From: an uncultured Sphingomonas sp.
GTDB taxonomy: Bacteria; Pseudomonadota; Alphaproteobacteria; Sphingomonadales; Sphingomonadaceae
Reading direction: 5' to 3'
DNA length: 64,000 bases
Assembly: GCF_946478955.1 (NCBI RefSeq)
Contig: NZ_CAMLDL010000003.1
Coordinates: 143,258 to 207,257 of the forward strand
The position numbers were made by a program, and so were the translations under genes. Position 1 is the first letter of the stretch; every line of letters begins with the position of its first letter. The notes under the pieces were generated by a model. The model was not told the origin of the DNA. It did not search any database and saw nothing but the letters and a program-made list of their open reading frames with translations. Below, one piece after another: positions 1 through 7,637 of the stretch.

Positions 1-1062
1 TATGGCCGCGTCCTTGTCCGCCCGATTGGCCAGCGCAGCCTGGTGATGCACCAGCCAGTTGGCGTGGTCGCCACTTTCACCCCGTGGAACTTCCCGATCT
101 ACCTGCTGGCCAAGAAGGTCGCCGCTGCGCTCGCCGCAGGCTGCACCGTCATTTCCAAGCCGCCTGAAGAAACCCCGGCGTCCACCGGCGCGGTCGCCCG
201 CGCGCTCCACGATGCGGGCATTCCGCAGGGCGTGTTCCAGCTGGTCCACGGCGTCCCTGACATGGTCAGCCGCCACCTGATCGGCTCGCCCATCGTCCGC
301 AAGGTCAGCTTCACCGGCTCCGTGCCCGTAGGCAAGCATCTGATGCGCCTCGCCGCCGACGGCGTGAAGCGCCTGACGCTCGAACTCGGCGGTCATGCGC
401 CGGTCCTGATCTTCGACGATTGCGACCTGGAAAAGACGCTCGACATGGTCGTTCCGCAGAAATTCCGCAACGCGGGGCAGGTCTGCGTCTCACCCACCCG
501 CTTCTACATTCAGGAAGGCATTTACGATGCGTTCGTGAGGGGCTTTGCAGAGCGCACGCAAAAAGTCGTCACCGGCAACGGTCTCGACGAAGCGACCCGC
601 ATGGGCCCGCTCGCCAACGGCCGCCGACCCGACGCCATCGACTCGCTCGTCCGTGATGCCGAAAAGAAGGGTGCCCGCATCCTCGCTGGCGGCCAGCGCG
701 GCGATGACGGTTTCTTCTTCCAGCCGACATTGCTCGCCGACGTGCCGCTGGAGGCCGACATCATGTCGAACGAACCGTTCGGCCCGGTCGCCGCCGCCCG
801 TCCGTTCAAGGATTTCGATGAAGCCATTGAACAGGCCAACCGGCTCCCGTTCGGCCTAGCCGCCTTCGCCTTCACCGAAAACGGCCGCCGCGCCAATATG
901 CTCGGCGATCTGATCGAGGCTGGCATGGTCGGCATCAACAGCTTCGCCGTTAGCGGCGCCGACACCCCGTTCGGCGGGGTAAAGGATTCAGGTTTCGGGT
1001 CCGAAGGCGGCAAGGAAGGGCTGGAAACCTACCAGGTAGTGAAGGCGATCCATCAAGCGTAG
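1..1062 (+). CDS. NAD(P)-dependent aldehyde dehydrogenase (5' end outside window)
   Basis: Aldehyde dehydrogenase superfamily enzyme, oxidising an aldehyde to its acid in the cytosol; it looks closest to the succinate-semialdehyde dehydrogenase-like group, but the substrate cannot be read from sequence. The frame is open from base 1 without a start, so the gene begins upstream and perhaps a quarter of a ~480-residue protein is missing. Visible motifs are TPWNFP (79-96), the general-base Glu in LELGG (codon 382-384), the nucleophile Cys in GQVCVSPTR (codon 484-486) and NEPFGPV (769-789). It ends just before a hairpin and converges on a LysR gene. Proximity to a YeiH exporter and MFS carrier may hint at a shared catabolic role, which is inference. 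Confidence 0.9.
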   Translation, partial: YGRVLVRPIGQRSLVMHQPVGVVATFTPWNFPIYLLAKKVAAALAAGCTVISKPPEETPASTGAVARALHDAGIPQGVFQLVHGVPDMVSRHLIGSPIVRKVSFTGSVPVGKHLMRLAADGVKRLTLELGGHAPVLIFDDCDLEKTLDMVVPQKFRNAGQVCVSPTRFYIQEGIYDAFVRGFAERTQKVVTGNGLDEATRMGPLANGRRPDAIDSLVRDAEKKGARILAGGQRGDDGFFFQPTLLADVPLEADIMSNEPFGPVAAARPFKDFDEAIEQANRLPFGLAAFAFTENGRRANMLGDLIEAGMVGINSFAVSGADTPFGGVKDSGFGSEGGKEGLETYQVVKAIHQA

Positions 1063-1067
1063 CTGGA

Positions 1068-1101
1068 GTTCCCCTGCAACAAGCAGGGGAACAACCGGTT
1101 T
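1068..1101. terminator. Hairpin between convergent aldehyde dehydrogenase and lysR genes
   Basis: A perfect 10-bp stem (1068-1077 with 1083-1092, core TTCCCCTGC) with loop AACAA starts 6 bases after the dehydrogenase stop and is followed by a short T run at 1098-1101. The position between convergent genes fits a terminator, but the T tract is weak and displaced. Confidence 0.5.
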
Positions 1102-1139
1102 TCCCCTGACGAGCGGACATAGCCGTGCGTGATCACCCT

Positions 1140-2015
1140 TTACGGGTCCAGCATCTTCACAAATGCCTCCGCAGCCCGGCTAAGCCGCCGCGACCGATGG
1201 CGCAGCATGGTGAAATCGCGCCTTGGGAATGGACGGAACAATTGCTTAACCTGCCCGGCATCCAGCCGCGCGCGCGCCGCCAGCTGTGACACCGCGCCGA
1301 TCAATCGGCTATTCTCGACCGCCGCCAACACCGCGCCATTTGATGGCAACTCCAGCGCGACGTGAATGGTCGCCGGGTCGATGCCCAGTCGCCGCAATCC
1401 ATTTTCCAGATGACCGCGAGTGCCTGACCCCTTCTCGCGCATCACCCAAGTCGCCGAGCGCAGTGCGTCAACGGCATCGCCGTGACCATGTAGCCGGTGG
1501 TTCGGTGCCGCATATATCGCAATTCGATCATCCCCGACGACCCGCGTTGCAAGCAGGGAATCATCGATCTCGCTTTCTATAAACGCCAGGTCGGCGCCGC
1601 CGTCGCGCAGGTGCCGGGCCGCATCCTCGCTGTTGCCGACGATCAGTGATTGCTGGATCGCGGGCGCGGTGTCGGCGAACGCGGCCATGCGCGCGGGCAG
1701 CCAATAGTTTGCAACGGTCTGGCTCGCTGCAATTCGCAGGGTTCCGCGCGCCAGGCCCGCCAGATCGTCCAATATTTGCCTGGCGGTTTCCGCTCGCGCC
1801 AACACGGCTGCTGCTTCGGGTAGGAGCAAGCGTCCGGCTTCGGTCAGTTCTATATGTCGCCCAACCCGATCGAACAGACGCGTATTATGCCGTTCCTCCA
1901 ACGTGGAAATTGCCGCGCTCACCGCCGGCTGGGTCAGATTGAGCCGCCCCGCCGCCCGAGTCATATTCAGTTCTTCGGCCACGGCCAGAAAGATGCGTAG
2001 CTGCTCTAAGGTCAT
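1140..2015 (-). CDS. LysR-family transcriptional regulator (YeiE/CysB-like neighbourhood)
   Basis: Predicted DNA-binding regulator of 291 residues, the usual LysR length. Residues 1-60 form the winged helix-turn-helix with the recognition stretch AAGRLNLTQPAVSAAI; the remainder is the periplasmic-binding-protein-like effector domain. It is divergent from the YeiH-family exporter gene, with only 75 bp between the two starts and a 22-bp inverted repeat in that gap, the arrangement expected for a LysR regulator controlling its neighbour and itself. The pairing with a YeiH protein mirrors yeiE-yeiH of enterobacteria. The effector is unknown; a sulfur compound is a reasonable guess from the neighbour family, not something the sequence proves. 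Confidence 0.88.
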   Translation of the reverse strand: MTLEQLRIFLAVAEELNMTRAAGRLNLTQPAVSAAISTLEERHNTRLFDRVGRHIELTEAGRLLLPEAAAVLARAETARQILDDLAGLARGTLRIAASQTVANYWLPARMAAFADTAPAIQQSLIVGNSEDAARHLRDGGADLAFIESEIDDSLLATRVVGDDRIAIYAAPNHRLHGHGDAVDALRSATWVMREKGSGTRGHLENGLRRLGIDPATIHVALELPSNGAVLAAVENSRLIGAVSQLAARARLDAGQVKQLFRPFPRRDFTMLRHRSRRLSRAAEAFVKMLDP

Positions 2016-2039
2016 TCCATAAATTTATCTGATTATAAT

Positions 2040-2061
2040 AATCCAATCAATCGATTGGATT
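2040..2061. promoter_or_regulatory. Palindromic LysR operator between lysR and yeiH
   Basis: AATCCAATC (2040-2048) and GATTGGATT (2053-2061) are perfect inverted repeats separated by AATC. The site contains two overlapping copies of the LysR-box pattern ATC-N9-GAT (2041-2055 and 2046-2060). It lies in the 75-bp divergent intergenic region, in locally AT-rich sequence suitable for promoters in both directions. Confidence 0.7.
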
Positions 2062-2090
2062 AATTTTTCAAGACGTTCGATGCGGGGCCT

Positions 2091-3110
2091 ATGACCAACA
2101 TCCGTTCGCTCCTGCCAGGCGTTCTGCTTTGCAGCATCATCGCCATAATGTCCGCCGTACTGGCAGCGGTGGAGGTTCGGCTGGTCGGTCAGGCATGGCT
2201 TGAGTCATTGGTCATCGCCATCCTTCTCGGCGCCGCAGTGCGCACGGCATGGGCCCCGCCCGCCGCATATCAGGCCGGGATCGACTATTCCGCCAAGTCA
2301 CTGCTCGAATTGGCTATTGTCCTCATGGGCGCAACGACCAGTCTCGCTGCCATTGCCGGCATTGGTCTGCCACTTCTTTGCGCGATCATCATCACCGTAG
2401 CGATCGCCATTATCGGCAGCTACACCATAGGTCGGCTTGTTGGTCTGCCGATGAAAATGGCGCTGCTTATCGCCTGCGGCAATTCAATTTGCGGAAATTC
2501 GGCCATCGCCGCCGTTGCCCCGGCCATTAATGCCGACAGTGATGATGTTGCCACCTCAATCGCTTTTACCGCCGTCCTGGGGATCGCCGTCGTCATCGCC
2601 GTGCCGATCATCGCCGTTCACCTGAACCTGTCTGCCGTTGCGGGCGGTATTGTTGCCGGCCTTACGGTCTATGCCGTTCCGCAGGTGATTGCGGCCGCTG
2701 GACCTATGGGCGCAACCGCCGTGCAGGTTGGCACACTGGTCAAACTTACCCGTGTACTGATGCTTGGACCGGTCGTCGCTACCTTGTCCTTTTTCGTTGG
2801 TCGGCGGGAACGCAGTGACAATCCGGCAAATGGGAAGGTGCCATTCACGCGCCTCGTCCCGCCATTCATCCTCGGCTTTATCGGCCTGGCGCTGCTGAAT
2901 TCGGCTGGCCTGGCGCCGACCGCGATGACCGTCCCGGCCCATTGGCTGAGCAATTCTTTCACCATTCTCGCGATGGCGGCCCTCGGCCTCGGTGTAGATG
3001 TTCGCAGCGTCGTGAAGGCCGGGCCCCGGGTCGTCTTCGTGGTCACCGCGTCATTGTTGCTCCTCGGTGGAATTGCGTTAGTCGTCCTTGCCGTCCTGGG
3101 CGTCCAATAA
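2091..3110 (+). CDS. yeiH: YeiH/UPF0324-family putative sulfite or sulfate exporter
   Basis: Integral inner-membrane protein of 339 residues, almost entirely hydrophobic, with about ten predicted membrane segments. The conserved family stretch with CGNSICGNSAIAAVAP is present near residues 127-143, together with LGVDVR near the C-terminus. Proteins of this family (COG2855) have been proposed to export sulfite or related anions, often next to sulfonate or thiosulfate genes, but the biochemical evidence is limited. The start at 2091 follows the LysR operator directly. Its likely regulator is the divergent LysR protein. The MFS gene follows 53 bp downstream on the same strand and may be cotranscribed, although a 14-bp GC palindrome (3134-3147) sits between them. 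Confidence 0.85.
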   Translation: MTNIRSLLPGVLLCSIIAIMSAVLAAVEVRLVGQAWLESLVIAILLGAAVRTAWAPPAAYQAGIDYSAKSLLELAIVLMGATTSLAAIAGIGLPLLCAIIITVAIAIIGSYTIGRLVGLPMKMALLIACGNSICGNSAIAAVAPAINADSDDVATSIAFTAVLGIAVVIAVPIIAVHLNLSAVAGGIVAGLTVYAVPQVIAAAGPMGATAVQVGTLVKLTRVLMLGPVVATLSFFVGRRERSDNPANGKVPFTRLVPPFILGFIGLALLNSAGLAPTAMTVPAHWLSNSFTILAMAALGLGVDVRSVVKAGPRVVFVVTASLLLLGGIALVVLAVLGVQ

Positions 3111-3163
3111 TTCGCCCCAACATTCCGCATGACGCCCCGCGCGGGGCCCGTTAAGCAGCCGCA

Positions 3164-4699
3164 ATGACCTCCGCCATATTCTCAGGCCGTTGGCCGCTGT
3201 TCTGGCTTGGCTGCCTGCTCATCTCCGTTGGCGTGGCGCTACATTTGCCGATGCTGGCGATGGCGCATGACATGGGCAATCACCTCGCCGGAATGGCGAT
3301 GGACCCCGAAATGTATGTCGGGATGGCGCTGATCGGTGTTGGCGTTCCGCTCGCCATCTACGGCGCGTTGCCTGCAAAACATCGACGCCACAGCAGCCAT
3401 GCCGGGACAATGTTCGAAGCCCCCGACACCACGCCGCTCAACAAGTGGCACGCGACCGTCCTCGCCGTCCTCATCATCGGCCTCGTCATCGACGTGATGA
3501 AGCCCGCAACGCTCGGCTTCGTCCTGCCGGGCCTGCGCGGCGAGTATGACATTGAGAAATCGACGGCCGCCTATTTGCCGTTCGTTGCGTTGGCCGGAAC
3601 CACCGTCGGCTCCTTCCTGTGGGGTTGGCTAGCAGACATTTACGGCCGCCGGTCAACCATTCTCCTGTCCACCATCCTGTTCGTCTCCACCTCAATCTGC
3701 GGCGCGATGCCGGCGTTCCAATGGAACCTCGTCATGTGCTTTCTGATGGGCTGTTCGGCGGGCGGCATGCTGCCGGTGGTTTATACCTTGCTTGCCGAAA
3801 TCATGCCGCCCCGCGCGCGCAGCTGGGTACTGGTGCTGGTCGGCGGCGTCGGGCTGGTTGGCGGCTATCTCGCGGCGAGCGGCGCGGCGCATTTGCTGGA
3901 GCCAATCTACGGCTGGCGCGCGCTATGGCTTCAGGGCTTTCCGACCGGTCTCCTGCTCCTCGCCCTCGCCCGCTTCATCCCGGAATCCCCCCGCTTCCTG
4001 ATGGAACAGGGCCGCGAGGACGAACTCGCCCTGATGGAGCAACGCTTCGGCATTGTCCGTCGGCAGAAACCGCCCGTTCCCGACGATGCCGCCCAGGCTT
4101 CACAGCGTCACAACAAGCTCACCTTCGCCCTCGTCATCACCGCGCTCGCGTGGAGCTTCGTCAATTTCGGCCTGCTGCTCTGGCTTCCGACTGACCTCGA
4201 GGCGCGCGGCTACAGCGTATCGGTCGCCACCGGCATCATCGCCAAGTCCGCCCTGCTCGCCCTGCCTACCATCGCCATCGGCGCGCTGCTCTACAGCCGG
4301 TGGAGCAGCAAGAAGACGCTGATCCTCACCATCATCCTGACCCTCGCCGGATTGGCAGGCGCCCTGCTTCCGGCGGAAACCTTGTCGCAGGAACCGGTAC
4401 TGATCACCGTCATCGCCCTGCTAGTGGTCGGCACCAACGGCCTGATCGCCGTCCTCCTCCCCTACGCAGCCGAGAACTACCCTCTCGGCATCCGCGGCCG
4501 CGCCACCGGCCTGGTCGCGGGGGCCAGCAAAGTCGGCGGCGTCGCGGTGCAGGGCTTCGCGCTCGCGGGCCTTATCCCGACATTGGGCGGCGCAGCGCTG
4601 GCGCTGGTCGGCCCGATGGCGCTGTCGGCAGTGCTGGTCGGATATGCAGGCAGAGAAACGCGGGGTCGCTCGCTAAGGGAGTTGGAAGCAGGGGTCTAA
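3164..4699 (+). CDS. MFS transporter with N-terminal two-helix His/Met-rich extension
   Basis: Major facilitator superfamily carrier of 511 residues, longer than the usual 400-450. Residues ~95-511 are a normal 12-helix MFS core, with GWLADIYGRR as the loop 2-3 signature near residue 155 and PESPRFL before the central loop, typical of the sugar/organic-acid porter group. Residues 1-80 add two extra hydrophobic segments joined by a Met/His-rich stretch (MLAMAHDMGNHLAGMAMD) and followed by a basic, His-rich linker. The substrate is unknown. The aldehyde dehydrogenase and YeiH neighbours make an organic acid or sulfonate plausible, which is inference only. No clear Shine-Dalgarno sequence supports this ATG, and an internal start that omits part of the extension cannot be excluded. 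Confidence 0.85.
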   Translation: MTSAIFSGRWPLFWLGCLLISVGVALHLPMLAMAHDMGNHLAGMAMDPEMYVGMALIGVGVPLAIYGALPAKHRRHSSHAGTMFEAPDTTPLNKWHATVLAVLIIGLVIDVMKPATLGFVLPGLRGEYDIEKSTAAYLPFVALAGTTVGSFLWGWLADIYGRRSTILLSTILFVSTSICGAMPAFQWNLVMCFLMGCSAGGMLPVVYTLLAEIMPPRARSWVLVLVGGVGLVGGYLAASGAAHLLEPIYGWRALWLQGFPTGLLLLALARFIPESPRFLMEQGREDELALMEQRFGIVRRQKPPVPDDAAQASQRHNKLTFALVITALAWSFVNFGLLLWLPTDLEARGYSVSVATGIIAKSALLALPTIAIGALLYSRWSSKKTLILTIILTLAGLAGALLPAETLSQEPVLITVIALLVVGTNGLIAVLLPYAAENYPLGIRGRATGLVAGASKVGGVAVQGFALAGLIPTLGGAALALVGPMALSAVLVGYAGRETRGRSLRELEAGV

Positions 4700-4713
4700 G
4701 CCGCCACTTAGTC

Positions 4714-4733
4714 ATTCCCGCGTAGGCGGGAAT
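4714..4733. repeat. REP-like palindrome
   Basis: ATTCCCGC-GTAG-GCGGGAAT is a perfect 8-bp inverted repeat 15 bp after the MFS stop codon. A near-identical core recurs at 4807-4834, suggesting a dispersed intergenic palindrome family. It could also serve as a weak terminator. Confidence 0.65.
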
Positions 4734-4806
4734 CCCGCTTATTCGCCTCATTAAACCGGCTCGGAGCCATCAATCGTTTAGCCTAGCGATGCTGGCTGGG
4801 GCACAG

Positions 4807-4834
4807 CGTCATTCCCACTTCTGCGGGAATGACG
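4807..4834. repeat. REP-like palindrome, second copy
   Basis: CGTCATTCCC (4807-4816) pairs perfectly with GGGAATGACG (4825-4834) around an 8-base loop. It shares the CATTCCC / GGGAAT core with the element at 4714-4733. Confidence 0.65.
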
Positions 4835-4932
4835 AAATTGGGGCGTCGGGTTTCGACCCATTTCGGACAATCATTTTCGTCGAATTGCCTTCGCTGGTCA
4901 CGCTGGCAAAAATCTAGATCGCCGAACAAGTC

Positions 4933-4953
4933 CCTCTCCCCGCCGGGAAGAGG
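4933..4953. repeat. GC-rich intergenic palindrome
   Basis: CCTCTCCC ... GGGAAGAGG forms an 8-bp stem with one bulged A and a four-base loop. A related CTCCCC / GGGGAG hairpin lies between rpoB and rpoC (41026-41049). Confidence 0.45.
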
Positions 4954-5113
4954 CATATCTATTTTCCACTCAATTCCGACATTCCGCTGTCCTACGGCCT
5001 GCCAATCGTGCCACTTTCTATCATCGGCTCTTTGACATCGATAAAGGACATAATACGCGCCGCGACAATTGCCGCCACGAAGGTGAATCTTTGTGAAGAT
5101 TGGCGGCGACCCC

Positions 5114-5566
5114 CTACTTATACGCCCCCTCGCGCAGGTTGATTCCATGCTCCACCCACGCCTTCAGCGCGCAGAGCATCTGGGACCAGCCCATGCAGTT
5201 GGAATAACTCGCCTTCAGGCCGTTATCAGTGTCGGGCCAGCCGCTTTCGCTGACCTCAACCTTGGTCCGCTTATCGTCATCAACGGGTGAAAAGGTGAAC
5301 ACGACATTGGTTTGAAATTTGTCGCTCCCCTCATTCGCACCCCATCGCAGCGCGATACGCTCGCCCGGCACCACCTCGACGACTTCGACCGGAAATGCGC
5401 CGGGAAAATCATGGAAATCCCATATCACCGTCCCGCCCGTCTCCAGCCATCCGCTAGCGCCGCCGGTGGTGAAATAGGCAGAAAGTTTCGCCGGATCGGC
5501 GACGGCGTCGAACACCTCGGCGACCGGGCGGCTGACATGGATGAAGACGGTGAATTCGGGTTTCAT
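5114..5566 (-). CDS. SRPBCC / AHSA1-domain protein
   Basis: Small soluble protein of 150 residues with the START-like (SRPBCC) fold used for binding hydrophobic ligands or, in the AHSA1 group, for chaperone contacts. The N-terminus reads as the first strand and helix (FTVFIHVSRPVAEVFDAVAD), followed by WDFHDFPG and the closing helix with SNCMGWSQMLCALKAWVEHG. I chose the ATG at 5566 over an in-frame ATG 63 bases upstream because AGGAG lies 8 bases before it and family members start here. It is divergent from the ThDP enzyme gene, with under 100 bp for both promoters. The function is not known. Confidence 0.85.
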   Translation of the reverse strand: MKPEFTVFIHVSRPVAEVFDAVADPAKLSAYFTTGGASGWLETGGTVIWDFHDFPGAFPVEVVEVVPGERIALRWGANEGSDKFQTNVVFTFSPVDDDKRTKVEVSESGWPDTDNGLKASYSNCMGWSQMLCALKAWVEHGINLREGAYK

Positions 5567-5658
5567 CGGGATTGCTCCTACCGTTCGTCCAATCAACGTT
5601 GTCGGCGGCGCTTCGATCCGCTTTGTCAAACGCGTCGGCCCTCGCTAAAGCGCCCTTC

Positions 5659-7311
5659 ATGACCCAACGTACCGGCGGACAGATCCTTGTCGATCAGCTC
5701 AAGATTCAGGGCTGCGATCGTATTTTCACCGTTCCAGGCGAAAGCTTCCTCGCCGTTCTCGACGCGCTGCATGACGCGCCGGAGATTCAGACGGTGGTGT
5801 GCCGGCAGGAGGGCGGCGTTGCCTATATGGCCGACGCCGATGGCAAGATGACCGGTCGGCCCGGCGTCGCCTTTGTCACCCGTGGTCCCGGCGCAACCAA
5901 CGCAAGCGCCGGCGTCCATGTCGCCTTTCAGGACTCCACCCCGATGATCCTGTTCGTCGGCGACCTCGACCGCGCCGACCGCGACCGCGAAGGCTTTCAG
6001 GAAATCGACATGGCGGCGTTTTTCGGCCCCGTCGCCAAATGGGCCGCACGCATCGATGACGCCCGGCGCATCCCTGAATATGTCGCCCGCGCCTACCGCG
6101 TTGCCACGTCAGGACGCCCCGGTCCGGTCGTCCTCGCTATCCCCGAAGACATGCTGCGCGATGTGGTGGAGGCCGACGACCGCCCCGCCGTCCCGCCAAT
6201 CAACCAGCCGCCTTGCGCGGGTGCGGTCGAGGCGCTGTTCGGGCTACTGAAGGAAGCTACCAACCCGGTCGCGATCATTGGCGGCGGCGGCTGGAACCCG
6301 GCGGCGGCGCATTTCTTTGAGACATTTGCCTCGCGGTACGGCATTCCCACCGCTGCGGCCTTCCGCCGTCAAGACGCGATGGACAATGAATGCCGCGTCT
6401 ATGCCGGACAGCTCGGCTACGGTCCCAACCCCAAGCTTCAGCAGCGCATCCGCGAGGCGGACCTGCTGCTCGTCGTCGGCGCCCGCCTCGGCGAAAGCAC
6501 GACCGACGGCTACAAGCTGATCACCCCCGATCACCCCGACCAAATCATCGTCCACGTCCACCCCGACCCCAACGAGCTTGGCCGCGTCTATGCGACCCAG
6601 TTGCCGATCTGTGCGGAGATGGATGAATTCGCCGAAGTCGTCGCCGACTGGCACGACCCCGACCTCGTCCCGTTCAAGGCGGGCGAGGACGCGCACCGTG
6701 AATGGCTGGAATGGTCCGAGCCCGCCCCGCGCGACGGCGTGAAGCTCGACCTTGGCCCCTGCGTCAAGGCGATGCGCGACGCGATGCCGGCGGGCACCAT
6801 CATCTGCAACGGCGCGGGCAATTTCTCCGGCTGGTGGCACCGCTATTGGCATTATGGCGTCGCGCCAACGCAGCTTGCGCCGACCAGTGGGACGATGGGA
6901 TACGGCCTTCCCGCCGCCGTCGCCGCCGCGATCCGTTTCCGCGACCGCCCGGTGGTGTGCGTCGCCGGGGACGGCGATTTCCTGATGAATGGGCAGGAAC
7001 TGGCGACCGCTGCGCAATATGGCGCCGATGTCCTGGTCATCCTGGTCGACAACGGCGCCTATGGCACCATCCGCATGCACCAGGAGCGCGACTATCCGAA
7101 CCGGCTGAGCGCGACCCAGCTATCTAACCCGGATTTCGCCAAGCTGGCAGAAGCCTATGGGGGCTATGCTGAGCGGGTCGAGACAACGGCCGACTTCGCC
7201 CCCGCCCTCACCCGCGCGATGGCGAAAAAGGGTATCCGCCTGCTCCACTGCATCACCGACGTCGAAGTGATCACCAACCAGACGACGATTTCGAAGCTGC
7301 ACGCCCGCTAA
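5659..7311 (+). CDS. Thiamine diphosphate-dependent enzyme, acetolactate synthase-like
   Basis: Cytosolic ThDP enzyme of 550 residues with the three-domain order of acetolactate synthase, benzoylformate decarboxylase and relatives: N-terminal pyrimidine-binding domain with the activating Glu in RQEGGVAYMAD (about residue 52), a central domain, and a C-terminal pyrophosphate-binding domain with GDGDFLMNGQELATAAQYG ending at DNGAYG. An upstream in-frame start at 5572 would overlap the divergent promoter region; the ATG at 5659, beginning MTQRTGG, gives the normal N-terminus. No small regulatory subunit gene lies next to it, so it is probably not the biosynthetic IlvB. Its substrate is unclear; a catabolic 2-oxo-acid enzyme is possible. 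A strong bidirectional terminator follows. Confidence 0.87.
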   Translation: MTQRTGGQILVDQLKIQGCDRIFTVPGESFLAVLDALHDAPEIQTVVCRQEGGVAYMADADGKMTGRPGVAFVTRGPGATNASAGVHVAFQDSTPMILFVGDLDRADRDREGFQEIDMAAFFGPVAKWAARIDDARRIPEYVARAYRVATSGRPGPVVLAIPEDMLRDVVEADDRPAVPPINQPPCAGAVEALFGLLKEATNPVAIIGGGGWNPAAAHFFETFASRYGIPTAAAFRRQDAMDNECRVYAGQLGYGPNPKLQQRIREADLLLVVGARLGESTTDGYKLITPDHPDQIIVHVHPDPNELGRVYATQLPICAEMDEFAEVVADWHDPDLVPFKAGEDAHREWLEWSEPAPRDGVKLDLGPCVKAMRDAMPAGTIICNGAGNFSGWWHRYWHYGVAPTQLAPTSGTMGYGLPAAVAAAIRFRDRPVVCVAGDGDFLMNGQELATAAQYGADVLVILVDNGAYGTIRMHQERDYPNRLSATQLSNPDFAKLAEAYGGYAERVETTADFAPALTRAMAKKGIRLLHCITDVEVITNQTTISKLHAR

Positions 7312-7313
7312 CG

Positions 7314-7346
7314 AAAAAGGCCGCCCATGCGGAGCGGCCTTTTTTT
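7314..7346. terminator. Strong bidirectional terminator
   Basis: AAAAAGGCCGC (7314-7324) pairs perfectly with GCGGCCTTTTT (7334-7344), loop of 9, with seven T residues on the plus strand and five A residues on the other side. It separates the convergent ThDP-enzyme and CsbD genes. Confidence 0.92.
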
Positions 7347-7365
7347 CAACACGGTAAAGCGATGA

Positions 7366-7563
7366 TTATTCGCTAATGTCCTTTTTCAGGTCCTTGGCGG
7401 CGCCTTCGGCCTTGCCCTTCAGCACTTGGGCCGCGCCCTTGCCTTCCTGCACAATGCCTTCGACCTGAAGATTCTCATTGCCGATGATCTTGCCGACCTC
7501 TTCCTTCACATTGCCAATGGCCTCGTTCGCATAGCCTTTGGCCTTGTCGGTATACTCACCCAT
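7366..7563 (-). CDS. CsbD-family stress protein
   Basis: Small, highly charged soluble protein of 65 residues, the normal size for the family. It opens with YTDKAKGYANEAIGNVKEEVG and has a second amphipathic Lys/Glu/Ala-rich half; no membrane segment or signal peptide is present. CsbD proteins are induced in general stress responses in several bacteria, but their molecular role is unknown. A ribosome site (AGGAG, read on the minus strand) lies upstream of the ATG. It stands alone between a terminator and thiG. Confidence 0.88.
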   Translation of the reverse strand: MGEYTDKAKGYANEAIGNVKEEVGKIIGNENLQVEGIVQEGKGAAQVLKGKAEGAAKDLKKDISE

Positions 7564-7637
7564 GTCGCGCCTCCTTGAAAATGATTTCAGAACACCAACG
7601 GGCCAACATCAATTAAGTTTCGGATCGCAATGCGAAA

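Larger units (their letters stand above)
4700..5113. other. Non-coding intergenic stretch with palindromic repeats
   Basis: No open frame here has coding character or a ribosome site. The stretch holds three short inverted repeats (listed separately) and is otherwise featureless, with less codon-like composition than its neighbours. Confidence 0.6.

Noticed and set aside
4783..5148. A minus-strand open frame across the gap after the MFS gene.
   Set aside because: It runs through two palindromic repeats and into the SRPBCC gene, and its product has no protein-like pattern.
5659..7311. Assignment of the ThDP enzyme as sulfoacetaldehyde acetyltransferase (Xsc).
   Set aside because: The N-terminal region and active-site context follow the acetolactate synthase-like pattern and not the Xsc pattern I recall, despite the suggestive neighbours.
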